A stretch of DNA of 40,859 nucleotides. It comes from Bacillota bacterium (GTDB lineage Bacteria; Bacillota; DTU065). The stretch covers positions 1 to 40,859 of the forward strand of contig JAHDNZ010000019.1 of NCBI GenBank assembly GCA_018435125.1. Reading direction: 5' to 3'. Positions 16,021-24,328 of the stretch are shown in pieces. Each line of letters begins with the position of its first letter. Position 1 is the stretch's first letter. Both the position numbers and the translations under genes were made by a program. Below the pieces are notes generated by a model, which did not search any database, was not told where the DNA came from, and saw only the letters and a program-made list of their open reading frames with translations.

Positions 16021-18150
16021 TTAAATCTTAGCCACAAGCTTTAAGCTTATTCTTTGCCTCTGCTTATCAACCTCAGTTACTTCAACTTCAACAATCTCAC
16101 CCACTGAGATCTGTTTGGTAGGATGAATTCTGTTTCCCTGAGGTAATTTTGAGCTGTGTATTAAGCCGTCTCTTTTTACACCGATATCCACAAAAGCTCC
16201 AAAATCAACTACATTGCGCACTGTACCTTTGAGAATCTGGCCTACTTGCAAATCCTCAAATGTTAGAATGTCACTTCTAAAAACAGGCCCAGGCATATCT
16301 TCTCTGGGATCGCGGCCCGGCTTTTGTAAGGAATCTAAAATATCGACTACCGTTGGTACTCCCGCACTAAAGTTAACAGCAATGGTATTGGTATCTGCTT
16401 CGCTTAGTGCTTTTCTGAATTCCGGTTTTTCTATTTGTTGCAGATCATAACCTAAATGGGTGACAATTTTTTCGGTTAACTGATAGGACTCAGGGTGTAC
16501 AGCTGTGTTATCCAAGACATTTTCTCCACTGGCAATACGCAAGAAACCAGCTGCCTGTTCGAAAGTCTTAGCACCGATACCTTTAATCTCTAAAAGCTCT
16601 TGACGCGAAGAAAATGACCCTTTTTCTTGTCGGTAACTTATAATTCTTTGCGCAAGTGTTTTATTGATGCCACTTACATATTGCAGTAGCGCCCAGGAAG
16701 CTGTATTTAATTCCACTCCTACATGGTTTACAGCCGACATTACCACATAATCAAGTGTTTTGGCTAACTCCTTTTGGTTAACATCATGCTGATACTGCCC
16801 AACCCCTATGCTTTTAGGATCAATTTTTACCAATTCAGCGAGGGGATCTTGAATTCTTCTGGCAATAGAAACCGCACCCCTTAAAGAGACATCTAATTGT
16901 GGAAATTCTTCTTTGGCCAGAGGTGATGCAGAGTATACAGATGCTCCGGCTTCACTTACAATTGCATAGTTAACCTTGGTAACCTCAGCAATATCACTTA
17001 CCAAGGCCTCGGTCTCCCTTGAGGCGGTACCATTGCCTATGGTAATAAGATCGACCTTATATTTTTTAATAAGCTCTATCAATCTCTCTTTTGCCTCTTG
17101 ATAGCGTTTTTGTGGCTCGTGAGGATAGATAGTATCAGTAGCCAGCAGATCGCCCAGATCGTTTACTACCGCTACTTTAGTTCCTGTTCTGTAGCCGGGA
17201 TCCAAACCTAAAACAACTTTCCCTCTCACTGGAGCCAGCAACAGCAAATGTCTGAGGTTTTCCTGAAAAACACTGATGGCTTGCCTGTCTCCGGCTTCGG
17301 TCATCTCCCGGCGAAGATCCCTTTCTATGGACGGAGCTAGAAGCCTTAGGTAGCTATCTGCCAAGGCCAGCTCCAGCTGACCGGTAAATTTAGCTTCGTT
17401 TTTAAGCCAAAGTGCTTTTAAAGATTGGATGAGACTTGCCGAGTCGGCACAAACTTTTACCGTCACAAAACCTTCTTTTTCAGCCCGGTTGATGGCTAAA
17501 ACCTGGTGAGGCGCTACATTCTTCAAAAGGGATTTAAACTCAAAATAATTCTGATAGGTTTTTGCTTCCGCGAGTTCTTGTTTGTCTGGTACTACTTGAA
17601 CCTCTACATTTGCTACTCGGCGGGTAATGCGACGCATCCATTCTCTGGTTTTAAAATCCTCACTGATAACTTCAGCCACAATATCTCTGGCTCCGGCTAA
17701 AGCCTCTTCTAAAGTAGGTACTTCTTCGGTTATAAATTGTTCGGCCTTTGATAGAGGATCTTCTTTTTGAGCGAGAATAATCTCTGATAATGGCTCAAGT
17801 CCCTTTTCTCTGGCAATGGTCGCTCTTGTTCTACGTTTTGGTCTAAACGGCAGGTAGATATCTTCTACGGCTTGTAATATAGTAGCCTCTGCGATATTGG
17901 TCTCAATTTCCGGTGTAAGTTTGTCACCAATTAATCTTAAAACTTCTTCTTTCCTCGCTACCAAAGCCCGCAGATAGGTGACCCTTTCAGAGATATCTCT
18001 GATTTTTGTCTCATCTAAAGAGCCAGTCTTTTCCTTGCGGTAACGGGCAATAAAAGGTATTGTCGCTCCTTCGTCGAGGAGTTCAACGGTTTTTTCCACC
18101 TGCTCTTTTTTAAGCTTGAGTTCCGAAGCCACAAGATTGATAATATCCAA
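16021..18150 (-). CDS. tex: Tex family transcription accessory/RNA-binding protein
   Basis: 709 residues, the standard Tex length. The order is: N-terminal helical domain with FIARYRKEKTGSLDE, a YqgF/RNaseH-like domain near 315-440 (VLGLDPGYRTGTKVAVV, IGNGTASRETE), two helix-hairpin-helix units near 480-560 (VSGINKTLAQRI, LLEIKGIGAKTFEQAAGFLRI), and a C-terminal S1 domain near 637-706 (LKGTVRNVVDFGAFVDIGVK). Tex binds nucleic acid and affects transcription. The start is TTG with AGGAGG nine bases upstream. It follows mreB with only 45 bases between, which include a terminator-like hairpin, so its expression probably depends on read-through. Confidence 0.97.
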   Translation of the reverse strand: MDIINLVASELKLKKEQVEKTVELLDEGATIPFIARYRKEKTGSLDETKIRDISERVTYLRALVARKEEVLRLIGDKLTPEIETNIAEATILQAVEDIYLPFRPKRRTRATIAREKGLEPLSEIILAQKEDPLSKAEQFITEEVPTLEEALAGARDIVAEVISEDFKTREWMRRITRRVANVEVQVVPDKQELAEAKTYQNYFEFKSLLKNVAPHQVLAINRAEKEGFVTVKVCADSASLIQSLKALWLKNEAKFTGQLELALADSYLRLLAPSIERDLRREMTEAGDRQAISVFQENLRHLLLLAPVRGKVVLGLDPGYRTGTKVAVVNDLGDLLATDTIYPHEPQKRYQEAKERLIELIKKYKVDLITIGNGTASRETEALVSDIAEVTKVNYAIVSEAGASVYSASPLAKEEFPQLDVSLRGAVSIARRIQDPLAELVKIDPKSIGVGQYQHDVNQKELAKTLDYVVMSAVNHVGVELNTASWALLQYVSGINKTLAQRIISYRQEKGSFSSRQELLEIKGIGAKTFEQAAGFLRIASGENVLDNTAVHPESYQLTEKIVTHLGYDLQQIEKPEFRKALSEADTNTIAVNFSAGVPTVVDILDSLQKPGRDPREDMPGPVFRSDILTFEDLQVGQILKGTVRNVVDFGAFVDIGVKRDGLIHSSKLPQGNRIHPTKQISVGEIVEVEVTEVDKQRQRISLKLVAKI

Positions 18151-18172
18151 TTAATAAAACCTCCTAACCACT

Positions 18173-18197
18173 AAAAAGGAGCCAAGAAAGGCCCCTT
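18173..18197 (-). terminator. Terminator or attenuator between mreB and tex
   Basis: Minus-strand stem AAGGGGCC/GGCTCCTT (90-97 with 76-83 of 18100, one G-U pair), six-base loop, then TTTTTAG. It overlaps the mreB stop. The tex ribosome site (18160-18165) starts just seven bases past the T run, leaving no room for a promoter. Confidence 0.65.
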
Positions 18198-19218
18198 AAC
18201 GACTTTTAAGCTTGCGTGACTTGAGATTTTTTAAGATCTCAGGATGTTCAAGCACTAAAGCTGTGCCCTTGGCTACAGAAAAAAGTGGTTCTTCAGCGAT
18301 AAAAACGGGTAGATTAGTCTCATGTTTTAAGAGCTTATCTATGTTTTTGATCAAAGCCCCACCGCCGGTTAAGATGACACCATTTTCATAGATATCGGAA
18401 GCAACTTCGGGTTTAGTCTCTTCCAAAGTTGAACGAACTGCTCTTACAATTTCTGACAAAGGTTCTGTGATCGCTTCATTAATCTCGCGAGTATGCACCA
18501 TAAGATTGACCGGTAAACCCGTAACTAAGTTGCGACCTCTTACTTCAATCTCTTCTTCTTTTTCCGGAAAAGCACTGCCGATCTTGATCTTAATCTCTTC
18601 TGCCGAGCGTTCACCAATAACTATGCTATAGGTTCTTCTTAGATACATAATAATAGCCTTGTCCATGGCATTGCCGGCAATTCGAATCGAACGACCTGCA
18701 ACAATACCTCCTAGAGAGGTGACAGCGATTTCAGTGGTACCTCCACCTATATCAACCACCATATGACCTGTGGGTTCTTCGATAGGAATCCCCGCTCCAA
18801 TTGCAGCTGCCATTGGTTCTTCAATTAAATAAACTTCCCTGGCTCCAGCCTTAAAGGCTGCTTCTTCTACGGCTCTTCGCTCTACAGAAGTTGCTCCTCG
18901 GGGAATGCCCACTACTAAACGAGGGTTAAACAACGAGGGTTTGACACATTTACGAATAAAGTAATTTAGCATCTTTTCTGTAACTTCATAATCAGCAATA
19001 ACACCATCTTGAAGTGGCTGCACAGCGATAATATCGCCAGGGGTTCTACCAATCATGGCTTTAGCTTCAGAACCAACTGCTAAAATTTCCTTGGTATCTT
19101 TTCTGATGGCAACAACTGAAGGTTCATTAAGGATTACCTCACCTTTGCGACAGACTAATGTATTGGCAGTACCTAGATCAATGCCAATGTCTTTTCCGAA
19201 GATCATTAAATGTGGCAC
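18196..19218 (-). CDS. mreB: Rod shape-determining protein, MreB/Mbl family
   Basis: 340 residues, actin-like. Visible ATPase motifs are phosphate 1 (DIGIDLGTANTLV), connect 1/phosphate 2 (GHMVVDIGGGTTEIAV) and the adenosine motif (VILTGGGALIKNID); EEPMAAAIGAG is also typical. MreB filaments under the inner membrane guide peptidoglycan synthesis and rod shape. No mreC or mreD follows; tex does. The GTG start is inside a small hairpin next to a run of eight G; an ATG four codons in (19206) gives the more usual MreB beginning but lies far from any ribosome site. The C-terminus KSRKLKSR is basic. Confidence 0.95.
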   Translation of the reverse strand: MPHLMIFGKDIGIDLGTANTLVCRKGEVILNEPSVVAIRKDTKEILAVGSEAKAMIGRTPGDIIAVQPLQDGVIADYEVTEKMLNYFIRKCVKPSLFNPRLVVGIPRGATSVERRAVEEAAFKAGAREVYLIEEPMAAAIGAGIPIEEPTGHMVVDIGGGTTEIAVTSLGGIVAGRSIRIAGNAMDKAIIMYLRRTYSIVIGERSAEEIKIKIGSAFPEKEEEIEVRGRNLVTGLPVNLMVHTREINEAITEPLSEIVRAVRSTLEETKPEVASDIYENGVILTGGGALIKNIDKLLKHETNLPVFIAEEPLFSVAKGTALVLEHPEILKNLKSRKLKSR

Positions 19219-19239
19219 ATTCTTGTGCCTTCCCCCCCC
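19214..19239 (-). promoter_or_regulatory. Start-codon hairpin and G8 run in front of mreB
   Basis: On the mRNA strand a run of eight G (19232-19239) is followed by GGCACA-AGAA-TGTGCC (19214-19229). The GTG start codon (19216-19218) is in the 3' arm of this 6-bp hairpin, so folding would hide it. Confidence 0.45.
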
Positions 19240-19297
19240 TCATTATTCCAAATAAATCCAGTTGGCTAAGAAACTTATATGCTAAGTTTAATTCTAA

Positions 19298-19319
19298 GCC
19301 TGGCAGTATATTGCCAGGC
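19298..19319 (-). terminator. Hairpin between glutaredoxin gene and mreB
   Basis: GCCTGGCA and TGCCAGGC (19312-19319 and 19298-19305) form an 8-bp stem with a six-base loop. No T run follows, so it may be a weak terminator, a pause site or an mRNA processing/stability element. Confidence 0.4.
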
Positions 19320-19339
19320 AATAAATCCCATCAGAGATT

Positions 19340-19582
19340 TTATAATAAATTACAGCCTGCTATTTCTTTGGCATATTGTACAATATCCCACTCATCTAAA
19401 ATAACCTTGTCTCCATCTACTAAAGCGGGGATCCCTCTTTGACCTGTAGCTTTAAACAAAGCCTGGCGGTTTTTGGCTTCTCTCTCTACCCGCACCGGCT
19501 GATATTCGATTCTTAATTTTCTTAGGTTGTCCTCTATCCACAAACATTTAGGACACCATGGTGCACAATATAAGGTTAGCAC
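19340..19582 (-). CDS. Glutaredoxin/NrdH-like thiol protein
   Basis: 80 residues, normal for small glutaredoxins. The redox motif is APWCPKC (Cys10, Cys13), with the cis-Pro loop at RGIPALV and the usual beta-sheet end DGDKVILDEWD. It reduces disulfides or acts as a small electron donor in the cytoplasm. The GTG start follows GGGAGG. It sits between ktrB and mreB on the same strand, probably in one transcript. Confidence 0.88.
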   Translation of the reverse strand: MLTLYCAPWCPKCLWIEDNLRKLRIEYQPVRVEREAKNRQALFKATGQRGIPALVDGDKVILDEWDIVQYAKEIAGCNLL

Positions 19583-19636
19583 AAAGTATTCCTCCCTGCC
19601 ATGAGAATACTTTATGCGTTTAGGAATATATTTGCG

Positions 19637-20977
19637 CTAGCCTACAAGAATCTTTTCTTCCGGATAACGATAATTGGTATTTTTTTGCCGTTTACTCAAA
19701 GCTACCGCTACTGTCATGGGACCAACTCTACCGGCATACATCGTAAGAATTAACATAAACTTGGAAATCGAGCTAAGCTTAGGTGTAATACCTGTAGAAA
19801 GACCAACTGTGCCAAAGGCAGAGACTGTTTCAAAAAGAAGTGCTAAAAAGCTCTTTCCTTCTTCGGCAAAAGTAATAATTATCATATCCACAAATATAAG
19901 CATCATAGCTAAAAACACTACACTCATAGCATCGACTATAGTCTCTTTAGCCACTCGCCTTTGAAAAACCTCTGTCTCGCTTTTACCTCTGATCATATTT
20001 AAAACTGTAACTGCTACCACACCAAAAGTTGTGGTTTTTATACCACCACCTGTAGAAGCAGGCGAGGCCCCGATAAACATCAATACAATGGTTAAAAAGA
20101 GAGTTGGTATTTTAAGTTTTCCGGTTGGTACGGATTCAAAGCCAGCGGTTCTTGGTACAACCCCCGTAAAGTAAGCCGAGATCACTTTGCCACCAAAAGA
20201 TAAAGACCCCAGAGTATCCGGGTTTTTATATTCGGCGAAGAAGACAAAAAACCAACCTACTATGATTAGAATCAATGATACCCTTAAAACCATGCGACTA
20301 TGGAAGGTTAACCTCTTGTTTTTTCTCAGATGTAATAAATCTGTTATAACACCAAACCCAAGACCACCGATGATTAAAAGAGAGGATATGGTAAATAAGG
20401 TTATATAGTCCTGACTAAAGTCTTGCATGCTGTTGCCAAAAAGATCAAAACCGGCATTACAGAAAGCCGAGACCGAATGAAACAAGCCATAATAAAGGGC
20501 TTTCCCTGTCCCCAAAAGTGGCCTCCATCTAAAAAAAAGTATCACCATACCCATACCTTCAATAATAGCGGTGATTCTTAAGATTTGGCGTACTAACTTA
20601 ACTAAGCCGGATAAAGTAAACTGACCTAATTCTCTTTGCATGACCACCCTTTCACGAATGCCGATACGTCTGCCAATCAAAAGAGCTATCAAGGTAGACA
20701 TGGTCATTAAACCCAAACCACCGAATTGAATAAGAAACATAATCACTACCTGACCAAAAATAGTAAATGCCGTCGAGGTATTTACTACCACAAGCCCGGT
20801 AACAGCTGTAGCTGATGTAGCTGTAAAAAGGCTGTCAATCCAAGACATACTGCCCGGTGTTGTTGTAGCAATAGGTAAATGTAGCAAAATAGTCCCAAGA
20901 AGTATCACTGTCAGATAGCCTAAAGCTAAAATCTGAGCTGGGTGCATCTTTTTAATTGGCTTAATTGATATTTTCAA
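19637..20977 (-). CDS. ktrB: TrkH/KtrB-family potassium uptake membrane protein
   Basis: About 446 residues from a TTG at 20977, six bases after GAGGTG; a TTG five codons upstream overlaps that site. Four pore-loop repeats carry the selectivity-filter glycines: SATAVTGLVV, AFCNAGFDLF, VPRTAGFES and AFGTVGLST. Length and pore loops fit KtrB, the shorter branch of the TrkH superfamily, which uses Na+ or H+ with a cytoplasmic RCK partner (KtrA/TrkA). No such partner gene is nearby. The gene lies 44 bases after murB. The protein is an inner-membrane K+ channel-like transporter. Confidence 0.93.
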   Translation of the reverse strand: MKISIKPIKKMHPAQILALGYLTVILLGTILLHLPIATTTPGSMSWIDSLFTATSATAVTGLVVVNTSTAFTIFGQVVIMFLIQFGGLGLMTMSTLIALLIGRRIGIRERVVMQRELGQFTLSGLVKLVRQILRITAIIEGMGMVILFFRWRPLLGTGKALYYGLFHSVSAFCNAGFDLFGNSMQDFSQDYITLFTISSLLIIGGLGFGVITDLLHLRKNKRLTFHSRMVLRVSLILIIVGWFFVFFAEYKNPDTLGSLSFGGKVISAYFTGVVPRTAGFESVPTGKLKIPTLFLTIVLMFIGASPASTGGGIKTTTFGVVAVTVLNMIRGKSETEVFQRRVAKETIVDAMSVVFLAMMLIFVDMIIITFAEEGKSFLALLFETVSAFGTVGLSTGITPKLSSISKFMLILTMYAGRVGPMTVAVALSKRQKNTNYRYPEEKILVG

Positions 20978-21021
20978 AGCATCGCACCTCAATTTAACTG
21001 GGTTAAACCAGGGAGTTTCTA

Positions 21022-21927
21022 TTAAATTTCACCCACAACCCTTATTTCAGGTTCTAAAACGATTCCTTCTTTTTCTTTAATCGTTTTTTGAATCAGTTTA
21101 ATCAAACTAAGGACATCCTCACAAGTTGCGTTGTCAACATTAACAATAAAGCCGGCATGTTTTTTTGATACTTCGGCCCCGCCGATTCTAAAACCCTTAA
21201 GCCCAGCTTTTTCTATCAAAGGTCCTACATAATTATTAGGAGGACGCTTAAAAACAGAACCCGCACAAAAATGCTCAATAGGCTGTTTGGATCGCCTTTG
21301 TTCTGTCAGTTCTTGCATCTTTTTTAAAATCTCTTTCTTATTACCACTTTGAAGTTCAAAGGTAGCTTCCAGAACAATTAAATCTTCTTCTAAAAAGCGA
21401 GAGTGTCTATAGCCAAAATGCAGGTCTTGATTAGCATAGGTCTTTTTATCGCCGTCACGGTCTAAAACCGTAGCTGTTTTTAAGACTTGACTTATCTCGC
21501 CTCCGTATGCCCCGGCATTCATAACCAGAGCTCCGCCTACACTGCCAGGAATACCAACCGCAAATTCAAGGCCGGTTAAGCCAGCTTTTTGAGCTTGTCT
21601 GGAAATGGCTGTCAAAGTAACACCAGCACCGCAGATCAGTAGTTTTTTTACGGTTTTTATTTCATCAAAGCCTGGGCCTATTTTGATAACCACACCTCTG
21701 ATACCCTTGTCGCTGACTAAAAGATTAGAGCCTGCACCCATTATCATAATTGGCGCTTCCATACTTTTTAATATTCCTAATGCTTGGCGTAAATCCTTTA
21801 TTGAATTGGGAATAATCAAAATATCTACCGGTCCGCCAATGTGAAATGTGGTCTGATTTTTCATCGGTTCTTGCCATAAAACCTCACCCTCGAGGTTGTT
21901 TTTAAGTATCTCATACATTTGATGCAC
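21022..21927 (-). CDS. murB: UDP-N-acetylenolpyruvoylglucosamine reductase
   Basis: 301 residues, a type II MurB. FAD-binding blocks [15 protein letters not shown] and [20 protein letters not shown], the substrate block FGYRHSRF, the catalytic Ser in [10 protein letters not shown] and the late Glu in [10 protein letters not shown] are present. It makes UDP-MurNAc from the MurA product with NADPH. The GTG start follows GGGAGGG by seven bases; this ribosome site lies inside the end of a small upstream gene that overlaps murB by 17 bases. It is followed by ktrB. Confidence 0.97.
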   Translation of the reverse strand: MHQMYEILKNNLEGEVLWQEPMKNQTTFHIGGPVDILIIPNSIKDLRQALGILKSMEAPIMIMGAGSNLLVSDKGIRGVVIKIGPGFDEIKTVKKLLICGAGVTLTAISRQAQKAGLTGLEFAVGIPGSVGGALVMNAGAYGGEISQVLKTATVLDRDGDKKTYANQDLHFGYRHSRFLEEDLIVLEATFELQSGNKKEILKKMQELTEQRRSKQPIEHFCAGSVFKRPPNNYVGPLIEKAGLKGFRIGGAEVSKKHAGFIVNVDNATCEDVLSLIKLIQKTIKEKEGIVLEPEIRVVGEI

Positions 21928-22087
21928 TTTTTAGCCCTCCCGCATCTTCTGCCCCTACAACATAGTCACAGCATTCAAAACAGAATTCCTCGATATCTAA
22001 ACCAATAAAAAAATGGTTGAGGCAGCAATGATAGCAGATTCTGCCATCTTTATCTCCAATTTCGATAGCATAATCACATACTTCCAT
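21911..22087 (-). CDS. Small Cys-rich protein overlapping murB
   Basis: 58 residues, starting MEVCDYAIEIGDKDGR. It has seven Cys: C4, then CYHCC (18, 21, 22) and CFECC (36, 39, 40), two CxxC pairs 14 residues apart as in zinc ribbons or rubredoxin-like knuckles, each with an extra Cys. The ATG at 22087 has AAGGAG ten bases upstream, a proper ribosome site, and the stop lies 17 bases inside murB, so translation is likely coupled. It appears to be the first gene of the murB-ktrB-grx-mreB-tex run. No family recognised; a metal-binding or redox-sensing role is inference. Confidence 0.72.
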   Translation of the reverse strand: MEVCDYAIEIGDKDGRICYHCCLNHFFIGLDIEEFCFECCDYVVGAEDAGGLKSASNV

Positions 22088-22278
22088 TTAGAAAATTCTC
22101 CTTCCAAATGTTTAATCCTACTTAGCATTTTCAAGAGTTGGGAAAGTAAGTTAAAGTTAAGGCTTTATTTCAATTGCACCTTAGATAGAGAAATAAAGTT
22201 AAAAATATTTGTGTTTCCTTACTATTCTTCCCCATTAATTTAATTAGAGCCTAGTTTGAAGCAGATCAGCTTAAAATA

Positions 22279-22287
22279 TGCTACAAT
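22279..22287 (+). promoter_or_regulatory. Extended -10 promoter candidate for the glycosyltransferase operon
   Basis: TGCTACAAT: a -10 box TACAAT (22282-22287) with the TG of an extended -10. TTGAAG lies 20 bases upstream, too far for a normal -35. The predicted start near 22294 leaves a leader of about 27 bases before the TTG at 22321. Confidence 0.45.
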
Positions 22288-22320
22288 TTTAGCAAAGGAT
22301 TATTATAATGAGGTGAGGAC

Positions 22321-23436
22321 TTGCGCATAGCACAGATTTGCTATTTAGCGCCACCTGCTGTAGGTGGAGTAGAAAAACATGTTTTAGAACTTAGCCGTGC
22401 ACTTAAAAAACGTGGCCATCAGGTAGAGATCCACACCTCAAACTTTTATGATCTAAAAGCAAGCCCCTTACCCCCTATTACCCAGGATGAGATCCCTACC
22501 TATCGCTACTCTTCTAAGTTTGTCAAAAAGACCAAGTTTTTCTCACAGCCTATCCATTTCCCCGGCCTTATCTTGGGTCTTATACGAACTAATCCAGATG
22601 TGATTCATGTTCACTCTATGGCTTCACAGCACTTAGAGATAGGTTATCTTTATGCCAGGCTTTTTCATAAACCCTTAATTGTTACCGGCCACTACAGTGC
22701 AGCCGATCTATTACGCCTATCTACCAAAAGAAAAAAAGGCCAGAAAACAAAACGACTCCTTTATTGGGAGAAAAGACTCAAAAAAATAATGTCTTATGCT
22801 ACTTTAATCGCGCTTACAAACTCTGAAGCCAAAAGTTACCGTGATTTATTTGGATTTCAAAACCTAACTGTTATTCCAAACGGTATTGATCTTAACGAAT
22901 TTGAAGCTTCATTTAACAAAGATAACTATTTGCTTTATATAGGTAGGATTGTACCGGAAAAACGTCTGGAGTTTTTAATTAAAGCGCATAATAAATTACC
23001 GGTTAAAAAACCTTTACTGATTGCTGGCTATGCACCTGATAAAAATTACTTAAAAAAATTAAAGGAACTCTCTTCAAGTGGTATAAGTTTTGTAGCCCCA
23101 GAGAGAGAAAAGCTGTTACAGCTCTTAAAAAAAGCACAAGCCTTGCTGCTTGTCAGTAAAAATGAGGCTTTTGGGATTGTACTTTTAGAAGCCATGGCTT
23201 CGGCCACCCCCATAATTGCTAGTGACTCGGGTGGTTTTCCCGAGGTAGTTGGCGATGCCGGTCTACTTTTTAATCCTGATAGTGAAACTGATCTAATCGA
23301 AAAAATCTGCCTTTTGGAAGATACAACTCTTGCCCATAAGCTACAAGAAAAGGGCTTACAACGAGTCCAAAACTATGCTTGGGATCTTTTAGCTCAAAAA
23401 GTTGAGGAGGTGTATCTTAGCTTTGCCGGAAAGTAA
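22321..23436 (+). CDS. GT4-family glycosyltransferase
   Basis: 371 residues, GT-B fold. The N-terminal acceptor domain starts RIAQICYLAPPAVGGVEKHV (the GGVEKHV loop is typical), and the nucleotide-sugar domain has VIPNGIDLNEF, LYIGRIVPEKRLEFLI and the EX7E motif EAFGIVLLEAMA followed by DSGGFPEVV. It transfers a sugar, with retention, to a lipid-linked or growing glycan at the cytoplasmic face. The TTG start follows GAGGTGAGGAC. First of six overlapping genes, so the operon promoter lies just upstream. Confidence 0.93.
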   Translation: MRIAQICYLAPPAVGGVEKHVLELSRALKKRGHQVEIHTSNFYDLKASPLPPITQDEIPTYRYSSKFVKKTKFFSQPIHFPGLILGLIRTNPDVIHVHSMASQHLEIGYLYARLFHKPLIVTGHYSAADLLRLSTKRKKGQKTKRLLYWEKRLKKIMSYATLIALTNSEAKSYRDLFGFQNLTVIPNGIDLNEFEASFNKDNYLLYIGRIVPEKRLEFLIKAHNKLPVKKPLLIAGYAPDKNYLKKLKELSSSGISFVAPEREKLLQLLKKAQALLLVSKNEAFGIVLLEAMASATPIIASDSGGFPEVVGDAGLLFNPDSETDLIEKICLLEDTTLAHKLQEKGLQRVQNYAWDLLAQKVEEVYLSFAGK

Positions 23437-24328
23437 GATAACTGTAGTTGTCACTGTGTTTAATGAAAAAAATAATATTGAAGCTTTAATTACCAGCCTA
23501 CAAAGTCAGAGCCTAAACCCAATGGAAATCATAATCACCGATGCTAACTCCAGCGATGGCACCTGGGAAATTTTAACTATGCTCGCCCAAAATTATCCGC
23601 AGTTAAAAATATATAAGGTGCCCGGTAATCGATCTAAAGGACGCAATGTCGCCATTGAAAAAGCCAAAACAGAGTTTATCGCCGTTACCGACTCCGGTGT
23701 TATTGCTGATTATAGGTGGCTGGAAGAACTAGCCGATGCTTTGGAAGAAGGCGCTTTTGCGGTAGCCGGCTTTTATAAGCCCTTGACTCAAAATCGTTTT
23801 GAAGAAGCAGTGGCCCAAATGACCATACCTTCACTGAAAACTGTTGACCCTAAGCATTTTCTCCCCTCTAGCCGCTCTGTTGCTTTTAGGAAAACAGCCT
23901 GGGAAAAAGCAGGCGGCTATCCTGAAAATCTTTCCTACAATGAAGATACACCCTATGATCTGGCCCTTCAAAAAGCTGGCTATGAATTTGTCTTTGTACC
24001 GGAGGCTATTGTCTATTGGCGACCGAGAGGTAGTCTTAAAGCTGTATTTCGCCAGTTTTTCTACTATGCTCTAGGTGATGGTGAGGCTGGTATCCAATAT
24101 CAAGACTACCTACCGATTTTTCTAAGATATCTACTTCTTGTTCTTTTCCCATATGGAACCTACCTAGCCTTGGTTTTATGGGCCATAAGATTTTACCGTG
24201 ACTTAACTAAATGTAGAAGCCTGATATTTTTACCTCTACGGCTTACAATTGATATTGCTGATATGTCAGGCTTTTTATATGGTCGGAAAGAAGCGTGGGA
24301 AAAATGGCGCCAAAAATCCTCATCCTAA
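23423..24328 (+). CDS. GT2-family glycosyltransferase, membrane-associated
   Basis: 302 residues from a TTG at 23423, ten bases after GAGGAGGTG; a TTG at 23402 is also open but overlaps that site. GT-A features: VVVTVFNEKNNIEALI, TDANSSDGTWE, a DxG in place of DxD (AVTDSGVI), YNEDTPYDLALQ as the base region. A C-terminal hydrophobic segment (LRYLLLVLFPYGTYLALVL) anchors it to the inner membrane. It overlaps the preceding GT4 gene by 14 bases, so it is translationally coupled and probably acts on the same glycan. Confidence 0.92.
   Translation: MPESKITVVVTVFNEKNNIEALITSLQSQSLNPMEIIITDANSSDGTWEILTMLAQNYPQLKIYKVPGNRSKGRNVAIEKAKTEFIAVTDSGVIADYRWLEELADALEEGAFAVAGFYKPLTQNRFEEAVAQMTIPSLKTVDPKHFLPSSRSVAFRKTAWEKAGGYPENLSYNEDTPYDLALQKAGYEFVFVPEAIVYWRPRGSLKAVFRQFFYYALGDGEAGIQYQDYLPIFLRYLLLVLFPYGTYLALVLWAIRFYRDLTKCRSLIFLPLRLTIDIADMSGFLYGRKEAWEKWRQKSSS

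Noticed and set aside
22013-22243. 76-residue plus-strand frame before the glycosyltransferase operon
   Set aside because: It is the antisense of the Cys-rich small gene plus AT-rich spacer; no ribosome site.
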